From: Aquilaria yunnanensis
Taxonomy: Eukaryota; Streptophyta; Magnoliopsida; Malvales; Thymelaeaceae
NCBI GenBank assembly: GCA_039654915.1
Contig: CM077600.1
Span: 41,524,492 to 41,588,491 of the forward strand
Direction: 5' to 3'
DNA length: 64,000 nucleotides
The notes beneath the pieces were generated by a model that did not search any database, was not told where the DNA came from, and was given only the letters and a program-made list of their open reading frames with translations. Positions 1-12,279 of this stretch are shown piece after piece. The position numbers and the translations under genes were made by a program. How positions within the stretch are numbered: the stretch's first letter is position 1; the number at the start of each line of letters is the position of its first letter.

Positions 1-982
1 TCAAAATTATTTATTAATTATAATAAAATTATAACATAATTTGAATTTCTTAGAAAATAACTATTAAACAGTTTGAGTTTGTTAACTCTCACGAATTATT
101 TAATATTAACTTTTAAAATTTTAATTTAAACTATCCAATAACTATTTTTCCAATAAATTCAAATTGTATCATAGTTTTTTAACAGTTAATGGATAATTTA
201 AACTACTACTTTTTCTTCTCTATAAATCCAATTTCTGTCTCTGCCTAAGACTAGGGAGCAATATGCAAGTAATTATAAAGATTTGAGATCATTGCAAAGA
301 AATGAAGTTTGATGATCAATTTGTAATGAAATTAAGGGTTTGGGACCAATGCTTTTGTCCTCAAGAATAACCAGACAACGCTTTATAATAATAATAACAA
401 TAATAATAAACAAGGCTAAAACGCCCACAAGTCCATGTCTGGCCTGAAAGTGAATTACATGGATCCGGTCCGCTAGCAGTGAAATACTACTATGTCCGTT
501 TCACACACAGCAAACTTTTTCACCCATATGTTTAGAATAATTTACTCTCAACTATACTCTTGTAATAGATTATAAAAAAAAAATGTATTTCATGATTTGT
601 CATAAAATATAAAAACTAATTTTTGCAATTTCATTATCATAACTAGAATTATTTTATTTATTTTATCAATATTATTGCATTTGTCCATTTATTAGTTATT
701 AGATGGAATGACAATTATATCAACTTTATTATAGATTATGCATGGTACTTGTCATATGCATGTATACACATTTATAGGTCACTTTCTTTGAAGACAAACA
801 TCGAACACTATATGATATTCGCTTAGACATAAATTACTGAGTATAATCTTCCTAAACTTATGGTCCATCGTTTAGATTCATTGTTGAACATAATAACCTA
901 TCTTATGGGGTATAAAAGATTTGTTTGTTGTATGAATAAAGGGAATCATTACAGTGTATACTATCTTACATAGCTGTGTTGA
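1..982. other. AT-rich non-coding stretch
   Basis: I see no gene, RNA or well-bounded repeat here. It is AT-rich with short poly-A/T and ATA/ATT runs. It lies beyond the 3' end of the minus-strand transporter gene. Confidence 0.5.
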
Positions 983-990
983 ATTGCAAA

Positions 991-1483
991 TAGGTTGTAG
1001 ACGAACAAAATGTTCGGTAAAACCATTCTGCTGGAGTTTTTTTTTTATATTCATTTATTTAGTTTCATTTTTATTTGCAATCAATTTAGTTAATGTTCGT
1101 TCATTATTTGTCAGTTTTATTTGCTTGTTCATTTACTTATTTACTTATTTTTTTTCTAAGTTTGTTTAATCCTAATATTTGCTTTTATTCATATGTTTGT
1201 TTGTTCATTTACATTTATTTTTGTTGTTTTTTAATGCATTTATTCACATTGTTCACGAATATATTCATTTAATGATGTTCACGAATATGTTTATTTAGTT
1301 CACGACAATGTCATTATTCATAAATAAATATGAACGAACAAACACATGCATTTATAGACGAACCAATACAAACAGAGAAAATGTGTTCGTTCATTTAATT
1401 ATTTGTATTTGTATGCGTTTAAAGTTAAATGAACGAATACAAATAGAACATTTTCGTGTTAGTTCAATTTATTTACAACCCTA
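991..1483. mobile_element. Small hAT-like non-autonomous element
   Basis: The ends are inverted (TAGGTTGTAG on the left, TTTACAACCCTA on the right). They are flanked by a near-perfect 8-bp duplication, ATTGCAAA at 983-990 and GTTGCAAA at 1484-1491. The inside repeats short GTTCGTTCATTT-like words in both orientations, as subterminal repeats of hAT elements do. There is no coding capacity. An 8-bp target duplication and TAGGG-like ends are typical of hAT; the family call is inferred from these. Confidence 0.6.
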
Positions 1484-1707
1484 GTTGCAAAACAAGAGCA
1501 CTTGTACATAGAACAAACGATAGAAGTAGAGCTTCACTTGTAGGACTGCAGAAAGAGGGTTGAAAAAAAAAAAAAAGTCACCTGCAAACAAGGGTACCTT
1601 CATATATTCCTATACTAACTGGTGGATAGCCCACATATACACAAGTTATAGTGAGCTACCTTCTAAACAACCTATAAGAAAATACCCACAATACGAATAC
1701 AGAAGGT

Positions 1708-3798
1708 TCAAATACTACCAAGCGCCGGTGGCGGTGGCGACGCTACGGATGCTTGCAATTCTCCCTCATTTGGGGCCTCCCCTTCCTCCCAAATCCTATG
1801 ATCTTCACAAGGCCCGTAAGCCCAACTACAGACCAAAAAGTAGCCGACATTTAGAGCACAGAGAACAGAAATAATCCAGTAATAATAGTCATATCGACTC
1901 TTGTTAAGGTTGTCCCCAACCCAACTCTGTCCCCCACCGGTTCTAGTCAGATGGTCCAAGATGCTCACTATAAGGCTCCCAACCACATTGCCAACGGCCA
2001 TGCCCAGGAACAGAAGAGCCACCCCAATACTCGCCATACTTTTGGGAAATTGGGAGTAGTAAAATTCTATTTGCCCGATTGCATTTAAGGCTTCCGCGAA
2101 GCCGATTAGCGCATACTGTGGCACTAGCCACATCGCCGAAATCTTCACCTCTGCAAATGGATGGTCAGCCAGCCCCTGTGCTATAGCTGCGGAACGGCGC
2201 TTCTTCTCCACAGCACCTGCCACCGCCATGGCTACAGATGAGATTGCAAGCCCGATCCCGATCCGGGTCTTGTTGTCCAGACCGTAAGGACGGTTGGCGA
2301 ACTTCGAGAGTAAGGGCACGATGATGCGGTCGTAGACGACGAGGCAAAGGATGAGGGCGATGACAGCAAAGACGCCGAAGGAGGCCGGCGGTATCTGGAA
2401 TCCGGCGATGAAGTGGCGGTCCATGGTTGAGACTTGGAAGACTGGGAAGGTGTGTTGGCTGATGGTGACGGCGATGATGATTCCGGTTGACCAGATAGGG
2501 AGGACTTTGATTAACGCTTTTAGCTCTTCCACTTGTCTCACTGTGCAGAGCTTCCATTGGTCTATCGCCCAACCCTCCTCGTCTAATTCCTTTGTTGGGT
2601 TTTGGATCAGGCATGCTTTGTTCAAGAAGCTAATTAAGCCCAAAAATTTTAAAAAAATATATATGAGAGCAAGTTTTCTTCTTCTCTTTTTTTTTTCCTT
2701 CTGGGTACATAAGGATAAATTGATGCTCAAATTCTAATGCCATGTCGATGTAATCTATGATTATTACCTTAATTTTTCAGTTGGAGAAGCAATCTTGAAG
2801 CCCCTGTGATAATATGATCCATCGGAGTCCTGATCAACTGGAAGAGGGAGGTGCCTTTTGGTCCAAGCAACAGCAATGACTTGGGCAAAGCTACTGAACA
2901 TGCTTTTGTGCGCTTTCATTTTGACATAAAAAGAAGAACCCAGCAAGAACATGACACTGGAGAACAACATAAGTCCCAGAGGAACGCCAAAGCCCACAAC
3001 CCAACCTGCCTTGCTGATGATATAAACTATTACCGTGATTGAAATTAAAACTGAAATCCCAATCGAGGCATAGTACCAATTGAATAAGGTCTGCAAGACC
3101 TTTTGGTTTTTCGGATTGTTTGGGTTGTCGAATTGGTCCGCGCAGAAGGCTAAGGAGCATGGCCTTATGCCCCCTGCACCTATGGACATAAGGGCAAATG
3201 AAGAGAATAAAGGCATTAGCTGCCCCTGTGTGGCTCGCACACAAGTATCCTTTTGTTCTTTGTCACAATTTGGGGGCTTTGCTTGTGGAAGGATTGCTGT
3301 GAGCCATAACACAAGCATTCCCTAAGATGAGAAAATTAACATCAGTTACAGTCGATGGATCAAATAAGTCTTGAATCTTCTCTTTTGATTTTAGCTACTT
3401 ACTAGAAAAACGGTGATTGATCCGATCGCAACAACCTGAAAGCGGCCCATGTAAGAATCGGAGATGAAACCGCCAAAGATGGGCAAGAAATTAGAAATAG
3501 CTCCCCACAAGAATAAGACATAGGCGCTTTCAGCATTGGACATGTGATAGTCATCTCTTAGATAAAGGATCATGCTCGCAGCTAGCCCTACGCTCGCCAC
3601 CTTCTCCAATGCCTCATTTGCTACATTTGGTTAACAGACAGTGTCTGGTAACAATGTCGTAACGAAATCAATTCCAGCAAATCAGAAGAAGAGGGACAAA
3701 CCTATGATAAAGGGCATGGTGGTCAACCCTCCCTTCTTGGTTGAACTCTTCTGGACATCTTCCTTCTGGTCAGCAGGGCCCTCCATCTCCATCTCCAT
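1708..3798 (-). CDS. NPF1-clade (NRT1/PTR family) transporter, four exons, intact
   Basis: Proton-coupled transporter of the NRT1/PTR family (major facilitator superfamily), expected in a membrane with 12 helices. NPF members carry nitrate, peptides or hormones; the substrate cannot be read here. Exons in transcript order are 3798-3702, 3620-3403, 3321-2768 and 2629-1708. All junctions are GT-AG and the joined frame is open for 596 residues, a normal NPF length. Residues 23-39 include GGLTTMPFIIANEALEK, which holds the ExxEK proton-coupling motif on helix 1 (E35, E38, K39). Later come GGIRPCSLAFCADQFD, FNWYYASIG and the helix-10 region IEFYYSQFP. The short acidic N-terminus and motif wording resemble Arabidopsis NPF1.1/NPF1.2. 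The start at 3798 gives the usual N-terminal length; two further in-frame ATGs follow within six codons, and more distant in-frame ATGs exist upstream. Confidence 0.9.
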
Positions 3799-4834
3799 CT
3801 CCTTCTCCTCCTCCTCCTCCTTCTCCTTCTCGGTAGAAATTGAGCAAATGGTTGTGGTAGAGCAACGGTGAAAAGATTGAGACTTTGTATATAGATACAG
3901 ACAACGATTGGAAAACAAAAGACTTTTTGTCATTGTTGGGGAGCACCAATTACGAAACTTAGATGATAAGCTTCCAGTTGGCAGGCGGAGTAAACTAGAA
4001 CCCTTGGGAGGCAACTTCTTATGTTCACTAATCACTATGCCTATTTCATTTTGAAAAAATTTTTAACCACCAAACCATACCCAAATTAGATTTTGTTACC
4101 AAAGGTGATTATGTAATAACTTATTGAAAAATAAAATAACACAAAAATAATAAAGTAACAATCTGTTATTCCTTTTAAAATATACACAATCTAGATTTAT
4201 CTAACATCCCATAAAAGAATTATGAAGAATTAGAAAATAAAAGCACCAACAGCAATGGACATTTAATTGGAGTAGTTTGGCACTTAATTCTACAATGGAT
4301 AAAAATACCTATGGTAATGCATTTTATAGTAAAAATGCTTCTTCAATTTTTAACCTATCTAAGACATAACTGAGTAGAGTTTTCCTTTTTCTCTTGGCGG
4401 GTGTGATATTAGTGCAACTAGTAATATTGGATACGGATTAAGTCCAAGCTGAATTTATGCTTCAAAAAAACATTAGTGGTACCTATAAAGGGTACGATAC
4501 TTTCATAGACAAAATTAAATCAATCAAATGAATCACAAGAGCTTACAATTACTGATGTAATTCATAAACATGTTTTTTTTTTGGGGAGGGGGGGGGGAGG
4601 TAATGAGACTTATGTAACTTTTCAAAATTTTATTTATACAAACCGATGTGTCAAATGCTGATTGAATAATTTAAAATTAGATGAATTATACAAGCAACAT
4701 GATCATTATAAATTATATTTTAAATGTTTTATATGACTAGATTTATTCCTTTGACAACTCATCAACCACAAAATTAGTTAGATATAGGGAATGAATGATA
4801 ACACGACAACTTGTCGTGCAAACTGACATGTCAT
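3799..4834. other. 5' flank of NPF gene, no gene seen
   Basis: Upstream region of the transporter gene. It contains a CTC/CTT-rich stretch near the start codon and a G-rich homopolymer tract around 4582-4600. No further coding sequence is supported before the MULE target duplication begins at 4835. Confidence 0.45.
3885..3893 (-). promoter_or_regulatory. Possible TATA box of the NPF gene
   Basis: On the minus strand this reads CTATATACA, about 90 bases upstream of the chosen ATG at 3798. This leaves room for a 5' leader of roughly 55-60 bases. It is positional evidence only. Confidence 0.3.
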
Positions 4835-5221
4835 ATCTCCTTAGAGTAAATTTAAATTTGGTCCCTTAACTTTTACGTTTGTCCTAAACGGCTCCCCTAA
4901 CTATAAAAGTGACTATTACGGTCCCCTAACTATCAAATCGAGTTCAATGTTAGTCCCTCCAGTCATTTTAGCCGTTATCCAGGACGGAAAATGCATACGT
5001 GGTAATTGCCAGTCCCACAATACCATGGTGGCATCGTCTAGCTGACCCAGAATACCGCGGTGGCATCGTCCAGCTGACAAAAGACGATTTGGGCAGGGCA
5101 AGAGAGATTTACCAGTGGCGGGAAAGAAATAGGGGAAGAAGGAATATGTTAGATGAGAGAGAGCAAGGGGAAATAGAGGAATGAGGAAAGAGAAATTTAA
5201 GAAGACTTACTGTGGGGAGAC

Positions 5222-5741
5222 ATGGCGAGGGTGGACGACGACGATAAGATCCCACACTGTTACTATGGCTTGCCTGCAGAGTTAAAGATGGCGTGGACCG
5301 ACCAAAATGCTGGAAGGAGGTTCTATGGCTGCTGAAATTATGGGGTAGATTTGCTTTTTTAGTTTAGTTTTTCTTCAAGCATGCTTGGCTGAGCTTTTCT
5401 TCAGTTTTTTCTGACTAGTTGTTAATTTGCTTGAGAAACAGGGCAATCGGTACTGTCGATTTAGATAGTGGTATGATGACCCGACGCCTGGACATTGTAA
5501 AGTTGTGATAAGGGGTTTGCTGAGAAGAGTGGATGAAGCTGAGACACAAATGAAGAAAAGCATGGCTAGAGTAGATGAAATGGAGACAGAGATGAAGCGA
5601 ATATGTGGGAAAAAGCGGAAAAAGAAGATTGCAGTGCAATTGAAAGAAGTTGAAGTAAGGAAACTGAGAGGAAGGAATAGAAGAATGTTGGCACTGTTGC
5701 TAGTCTCTTGGGTATTGTTCATTTGGTACCTGTACGTGTAG
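5222..5741 (+). pseudogene. GRF-type zinc-finger protein (At4g04775-like) inside the MULE, decayed
   Basis: Reading from ATG at 5222, exon 1 encodes HCYYGLPAELK, then WTDQNAGRRFYGC, the first half of a GRF zinc finger (normally C-x-C-G...GRRFYGC). An in-frame TGA follows the GC of GRRFYGC, and the second cysteine of the first pair is Tyr. A GT-AG intron (GTAGATT to AAACAG, ending near 5442) joins to the second half (YCRFR, stop, WYDDPTPGHCK). A heptad-like charged region follows, then a hydrophobic C-terminal segment MLALLLVSWVLFIWYLYV. That order (GRF finger, coiled coil, C-terminal membrane anchor) matches plant proteins annotated as At4g04775-like. GRF fingers bind nucleic acid in other proteins; the role here is unknown. 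It may be a second element-encoded gene or a captured host gene. Confidence 0.75.
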
Positions 5742-6363
5742 GTGGGTAGGAGATGGGTGGGCATCAATTTGGGGAAATAGGGTGTTATGGTAATTGTTGG
5801 GTGCGATGTATAGCGAGGAAATAGGGAGGGTTGGGGGTAGTAATGGTTGTTGTAGGTGTGTGAGGTTTATATTGGATGAAGGGTAGATATTATGTAGTTT
5901 TTGGGGTATGACAGAGGTAGAATCACTTCAATTGTGTACTTACTCGAATGTAATGAAAAAAACTTTGTGTCATTTGGAAGTAAGTATAGTTTGAGAAACG
6001 CAACTACAGAGTATAATGTTTATCAATTTTGCAACTTCTGTTCCATTCATTTTAGGTCAAAAGTGTCATCATGTCTCTACATCCATTGTCCATGAAGAGT
6101 ATTTCAAAGATCCACAAAAAATAGCCAACATCCAACATCCAAAAGCATAAATCCAATTACAAAAAACTGCACAAAAAACATCAAGTTTGGCTTTTACTCC
6201 TGCTAGTTGCCTACATCAAACTTGTGTTAATTCGTCATTTTGAAAATGAGTGCCCCCTGCCACTTTCACGACTCCTTCCCCCTTTACCACCACTACCTTG
6301 TGATCCAGCATCCTTTAAATTCATAGACCTCTGAGATTGTCTCGCAACAAAAGCAAAACCTTG

Positions 6364-9300
6364 TTATGAAAGTGATGTCTGTTCACATGTAGGGACCTGT
6401 CTATGTTGGCCAACAGTTAGTGTAAATAAATATCTGATTGTAGCATACTGTATACTAATCTCATTAATACTTACATTTTGCTTCATCTTTGATGGTTGTT
6501 GCCTCTGTGAAGGCTGTCCTCCTCTTTTTCTTGTTTTCTTTGCTGAACTTGCACTTCCAGCTGAAGTTGGCCTTGATTTGCAAGTGCTTTTATTATGCCT
6601 TTTTTGCTTACATATAGAACAGTGAATGATAACTCCTGTTTTCCTCATTTTTGAACTACTTTCAGGCTCACCAGGTTCTTTTCTTCTCTTCTTCTTACTC
6701 CTTCCTCTATTAACCAGCCCATTGTTTGGAGGTTTAATGGGATTATGTTTCATGTCCTCCCATTGCTCTACACTCCTAATTGCGTTTATTACATTGGCAT
6801 ATATTTCCTTGTGTGTTTTAGTCCAATAACATTGGTCAACATATTCCTCAAAGTTGCTATGGTTTAGGGCAAGGGTAGAATATGCATGGTTGCATGAAAT
6901 TCCAGTGAGCTGCCACTTCCTACAACTGCATGTCCTCTGTTTTATGTCAACTACATGCTGTGACATAGGAGTTGAAACTTGAAAGCTTGTCCCCCCTGAC
7001 TCCATTGCCCAACAGTTCCTAGAGTTATCTATGTTCTTATTCAGTTTCTTTATAGTCTTAGGACATAATTTACTAGTCCACTTTGCCTCAGTAGATCTTT
7101 TCCTAGCTATTCTAACCATGATCTTACATCTAATTACTTCTAACATGGTCAAAATAGGTTTATCCCTAGCGTCAAGGATGAATCTGTTAAAGCATTCACA
7201 CAAATTGTTCAAGAGGATATCACATTTAGATAACTCCCTAAAAGAAGACCTAGTCCAATGTTCAGGGGGTATACCATTCAACCATGCCCATGCATTTGTA
7301 TCAAGACCCTTAATTACCTCCATGTTCTTCTTGAATTCCCCTTCATATGAGCTCCTTGCTGCTTGCCAAACATAGTCTCCCCCACTCCTGGAAAGCAACC
7401 TTTGAAGTTTGTGTACAAATGTCTGACACAAAATCTGTACTCAACATCTGGGAACAAGTTCTGAACTGCTGGTATTAAACCCTGTATCATCAAAGCATCA
7501 TTAGTAACACTTACTAAAATGTTAATATTACAAAATAAGGTAAACAGCCTACCTTCTGTCTGTCTGACATAAATGTCTAGAACTTAGACTCAATAATATC
7601 AAGTTCTTCTGCTAAATGTACCAAAAACCAAGCCCAAGAGTCATATGATTCAACATCAACAACTGCATAGGCAATCGGCCATATGCAGTCATTGGCATCT
7701 ATTCTAACTGCTGTAAGTAATTGGCCTCCATATCTCCCTTTTAAAAAACACTCATTTAAACTTATGATGGGTCTGCCCCCACTAAGAAAACCTTTCTTAC
7801 ATACAACCATGCAGATGAAAACCCTCTTAAAGAGTAAATTCTCCAACCCCAATTGAAACTGTGTTCCAGGATTCATTGCCCTCAATTCTCTACCATAGTC
7901 TGCAAGCTTGGCATATTGCTCGGCCTCATCACCCCTAAGCATCATTAATGCTAAAGTTTCCCTCTTCCAACCTTAGACCTATGAATTTTTATGTTGTGGT
8001 CCCTTCTGATTAGGTCAGCAAGGGCAGCCAAGGGTATTTCAGGGTTTGATCTAATAACCTCCAGATATTCCTCTGCTATCCACTTGTAGTTTGCAAACTT
8101 ATTGGTAACCTGCCTTGCACATGTATGCCTGTCCTCAAACCTTCTTATCAGTGCTCTAGGTCCATCTTTGTATTTTCCAGCAACCAATAGCCAAGGGCAA
8201 CCTGCCTTGCACACTACTCTTATTCTTCTCTTATCATTCTTCTTAAAATCAACAGGCTGTCTCTGTACAACAGAGTATGCTCTCACAGCTTTCTTGAACA
8301 CATCAAAGGAGGGGAAAACCATTTTTACCTTGAACTTAGGGTCTCTCATATCTGTTCTGGGGTTGAATATAGGGACCCTCTCACCTTTATCATCACTGGA
8401 CTCATGCACACTAAGCAACTCACCATCTGAATCCTCAGATTCACTTTGAACCTCTTTAAAATTATACCTCATAACCCTTCCACGATTGCCTATAGCAGGA
8501 CCTGCCTCTTGTTGATTGTTTTGGGTTGGAGCTGCCTCTTGTTGACTGTTTTGAGTAGGAACATTAGTCTTCATCATCTGCTCTACCCCAATATCAACTT
8601 GCACTTCAACATTAATCCCATTATCATCATTCTCAATTTCATTATCCGTCTCATCGAACTCTATGTCACAGTTCTCACTCTCTATGTCAGGGGGTGCCTT
8701 ATAGTCCTCATCATCACTGTTATCAGATTCAAACTCTGATCCATCTTCCTCCCCAAAATCCTTCTCATTTTCTTCTTCTTTGCCTAACTCCACTGCATCA
8801 GCAACTTCTGGAGACAACCTCTCCCCCATACATACAGATTCTTCTCTGCTTGCATCTAAGTTGTGCAGTGTCTCCCCAACTCCCTTATGCCCATCCTCCC
8901 TAACAGGTTTAACCTCCTTTAGGTGCCTTCCTTCATCTATCACTTGTTCTGTCATGTTTGATGATGAAACCTCACAACCAGAGATAAGAAGTCTCCTAAC
9001 TGTCATACTTTTTCTTATAGGTGCCTTGCCACCACTTACTCCACCTACTACCTTCCTACATGCCTCATCAGAACCATCTTTCGGCTCAATCTCAGTAATC
9101 TTAGCCTTTGGTGGTTTTAATGTAACCTTAATGTTCTCCATATAGGCTAACTCCTGTTTTGTCATTTCCTCAGGAGTCATTTTTACAATGTAAACCACAA
9201 TCTTGTACTCGTGTGGGAGATTGGTATAAACCATGTCCATCACGTCTTTGTCTGTTTTCAACTCCCTTACTATATCCTCCAATGGCATTGTGTGAAAAAG

Positions 9301-9528
9301 AAGAGTCCAATAGTAGTTCATGAATCTACTGTATCCCAACTCTTCCACCATTTGATCAATGTCAACCATACTAATCTTGTCCATGTTATAGGAATCAAAA
9401 TGATCCACCAAACCTTCCATATATGTCTTCCATGGCAGATTGGCAAAGTAACCCCCATGATGCATTTGGATTGTAAACCAAGTATCATTAGGAACTACAT
9501 GATAACAAAGGAAAGAATAAATAAACAC
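6364..9528 (-). pseudogene. MuDR-type MULE transposase, frameshifted and interrupted
   Basis: Domains in order: a PB1-like N-terminal region (around 9460-9140: VHHGG-type start, then VEELGYSRF); an acidic spacer; a MuDR DNA-binding region (8330-7955: FPSFDVFKKAVRAYSV...GCPWLL); the DDE transposase core; a SWIM zinc finger (CSCRKWQLTGISCNH, near 6930-6885); and a CCHC-like knuckle (CSICKQKRHNKSTC). An intron of about 70 bp fits at roughly 7553-7483 (GT...ACAG). Lesions: a one-base frameshift near 7950, an in-frame TAG near 7573 just before the TFMSDRQK motif, another frameshift near 7390, and Asn in place of the first catalytic Asp (SLNECFLKG where the family has a D-G-C/T-FLKG pattern). It is therefore not expected to make active transposase. 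Confidence 0.88.
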
Positions 9529-10170
9529 ACTAAAAATACTAGAATAAAATACCTATCACTAACCCACATTGTTCTTTCAATGGACCCTTGGTCCACTGGT
9601 CCCCCCCCTCAACAACTGACACAGTGCCTTACTACAACACACACCTACCTTTTTTTATGCACTTTCAACAACTGATAAATGCACAACACAACAGAAAACA
9701 AACCTATTTTCATTTAAGTACAAAACTTACGGTAGTGCCAGTCCCCTTCGTCCCTTTTCCTTCGTCTCCACTCCGTCAATCGGAGTTTTGCCTTCATCTT
9801 CGCCTTCTCCTTCATCGTATTTCTGCCACCCCAACCACTAAAACAACCGTCGATTACACAAAATTTTCCTTCGCCTTATCACTATGATTAACAATTACTA
9901 GAGCACTGGTAGGGAGAAGAATAAAACTTCGAAAACCAGGGGAGGAGAGTGGAGGCAGTTGGCGGTACTGAATGACTCGCCTATCCACCGTGTATTAATT
10001 GCCACGTATGCATTTTCCATCCTGGATAACGGCCAAAATGACTGGAGGGACTAACATTTAACTCGATTTGATAGTTAGGGACCGTAATAGTCACTTTTAT
10101 AGTTAGGGGACCCGTTTAGGACAAACGTAAAAGTTAATGGACCAAATTTGGATTTTACTCTATCTCCTTA

Positions 10171-12119
10171 ACACGAGCGTGTTATGAGCCGCCATACTAT
10201 CGTATGCTATTAAAAAGATCTCACCCATCAATAAAGACTATGATCACTATATCACCTCACTTAATGACTCGACCCTTTTATCATTATTGGCTTTTTCAGC
10301 TACCAGTAAGAAAATGAAAGACATCCAACCTGAAGCATAAAATCAAATAGAAAATGAAGTGTTGGCCCATTCAGTGAAATAGTTAAAGGACATGAATGAC
10401 CTCCACCAAACTTTCTCCACAGTATCACAAAATGTTGGTTTTGAATGGCCTACAAATACGAAAAAGCAAATGTTCCCTCTTTTCCTTCAAGCTATATTTA
10501 CATTCATACCTTATACATTGTAAAGATGATTTTAATTACCAAAAGTAAAATAAAAAAATGAAACAATCAACCATTGTATCCATCTTAAATTATCTTCAAT
10601 TCAATTACATCTTGTTAATTAACAAAAAGCACCCCTGCTCGTTTGGTTGTTTCACATGTATGTGTCAATCCATTAGAATAGAAGTGAATCATGTTTTATA
10701 GCGGTTACCGCAAAAAATGGTTTATCATGTGGACAAAACACGAGCTTCGTGAAGGTGAAGTTATCTTGTGTGCTGTTTCGGTTACAAGGGAGTGGACCAT
10801 GCCAAATGCCAGTGAAGGATAGACAGGCAGGTGTAGTCGAGTTTTCTCTTCAAACCAAACATCAGGGTTTTGATCAGCAGTTCACGATCGAGAGGACGTC
10901 CATTCAAATCCATAAGCGATCAACTGTCGATTGTTTCCTCTCTTTTTTTTTATGCATAAAAAAACCTTAAGACTTTACTAAAATTTATTGTGAGCAAATC
11001 GTTGAACCAGTAATGAAATAAGTTGGGTCGTAAATTATGGTTCATTAATGTTATAATGTCATTAGATTGAATTACAGACGACAAGGCTACTTCTTCCACT
11101 TTTAATTTCCCCCAGGACAAATAAGAGTAATATTTTAAGATTGTGCCGATTGTCTCAAGACTCAAATCCATTTGCCCTCCCCTCACTGACATGATAATCA
11201 AACAAAAATATTAATTGAAAGATTTTCACAAGTCTGTCGATTTAAGAACTACTGAATCGATAACAATTATTACTATTGTTTTCAATTTTCCTTTTTTTTG
11301 GAATCAATGTTATTTAAAATTTTAAATCTTATTTACTTAATAACCACTTGACTTATTTTATCAAAAATTAAATTTTTATGACTTTGCTCTTCACCTAGCT
11401 TAAAAAATTAATAAAAAAATATTTACATTTTGTAAGGAGAAACTTCTCAACATAATTTATGCACTTGTTAAAGTATAAAATTTCAATCCCTAACACAAAC
11501 TGCGCTGCAAGATTCAATGGGTTGATTTTGTATCCGCATAAATATTGTTGAATTTATTTTTAAGAATTTACATTTTTACAAGAGACATCATTATTTCAGT
11601 ACCACTATTTTTTTTTCCATGTTTCGTGGATTATAGCTGACATGTATTTTTTTTTTTTTTCATTTTTGAATTGATTATTAATGAGACATGAGTATCTTTG
11701 AGAAATTAAAATTTAAAACTCAACTAAAATAATAAAAATATTTGTCTTAGTTACCAGCGACACTAGGAAAAATCCGAACCACAGAGGCAACTTGTACCAG
11801 TGTTCTTAAAGCCGAACCATAATCCAAGGCGGCAAGACATTTCAGTTTGCGGTTAAACCAGTTTAACTATACCGTTGGTTCAAAGTCACTTCTACGTTTT
11901 AGTTTCATGACTTATTAGCAGTGACCTTATTGTCAATCAAAAAATATTTTGATTATAAAGAAAATTTGGGTATAGTACAAGGACTAATTTTATAGATTAT
12001 CCAATAAACTTCTAAACTTTCTCTCCAACGTCGCATTGACGAGAGAAGCTTTTTCATCTTCCTATTTTTTCTATTTTGAGTTTTCATCTTTCTTTTTTCT
12101 TCTTATTAGTTAATGATTA
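10171..12119. other. Non-coding stretch, no gene supported
   Basis: AT-rich with scattered poly-T. Short open frames at 10749-10970 (plus) and 10950-11201 (minus) have no recognisable motif. The 11760-11900 segment carries words like GGTTAAACCAGTTTAAC, common at the ends of decayed hAT-like elements, but no bounded element was found. Confidence 0.4.
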
Positions 12120-12278
12120 GGCCCCGTTTAGTATTAGCGTTAGCAATTAACATTAGAGTTTTTTAAAAAAAATCTAATTATAGCTTTTAATTTTTAATTT
12201 CAACATTTTTCATCTCAATTGTTGAATAAATTATCTAAAATTTTAACGCTAATTGCAAAAATTGTTCTCAAATGGGCC
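12120..12278. mobile_element. Candidate small MITE
   Basis: The ends are inverted, GGCCCCGTTT on the left and AAATGGGCC on the right. TA/TTA-rich flanks (ATTA before, TTTAA after) resemble the three-base target duplications of Tourist/PIF-Harbinger MITEs. It is only about 160 bp and has no coding. The exact boundaries are uncertain. Confidence 0.4.
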
Positions 12279-12279
12279 T

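Larger units (their letters stand above)
4844..10161 (-). mobile_element. Complete 5.3-kb Mutator-like element (MULE) with long TIRs
   Basis: The terminal inverted repeats are about 163 bp (4844-5006 and 9999-10161) and roughly 93% alike by eye. The outer ends read GAGTAAA and TTTACTCT. A 9-bp target duplication ATCTCCTTA flanks it exactly (4835-4843 and 10162-10170). Inside are a MuDR-type transposase on the minus strand and a GRF-zinc-finger gene on the plus strand, arranged convergently. Both are broken, so the element is no longer autonomous, but intact ends mean it could still be moved in trans if a related transposase exists. Confidence 0.93.

Noticed and set aside
1943..2614. Other open frames over the NPF gene (62, 149 and 128 codons)
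   Set aside because: They are shadows in other frames of the last NPF exon, whose own frame matches the family throughout.
4844..10161. Domesticated MULE (FAR1/MUG-like) host gene
   Set aside because: Long matching TIRs and a 9-bp target duplication are present and the coding frame is broken, so this is an ordinary transposon, not a domesticated gene.
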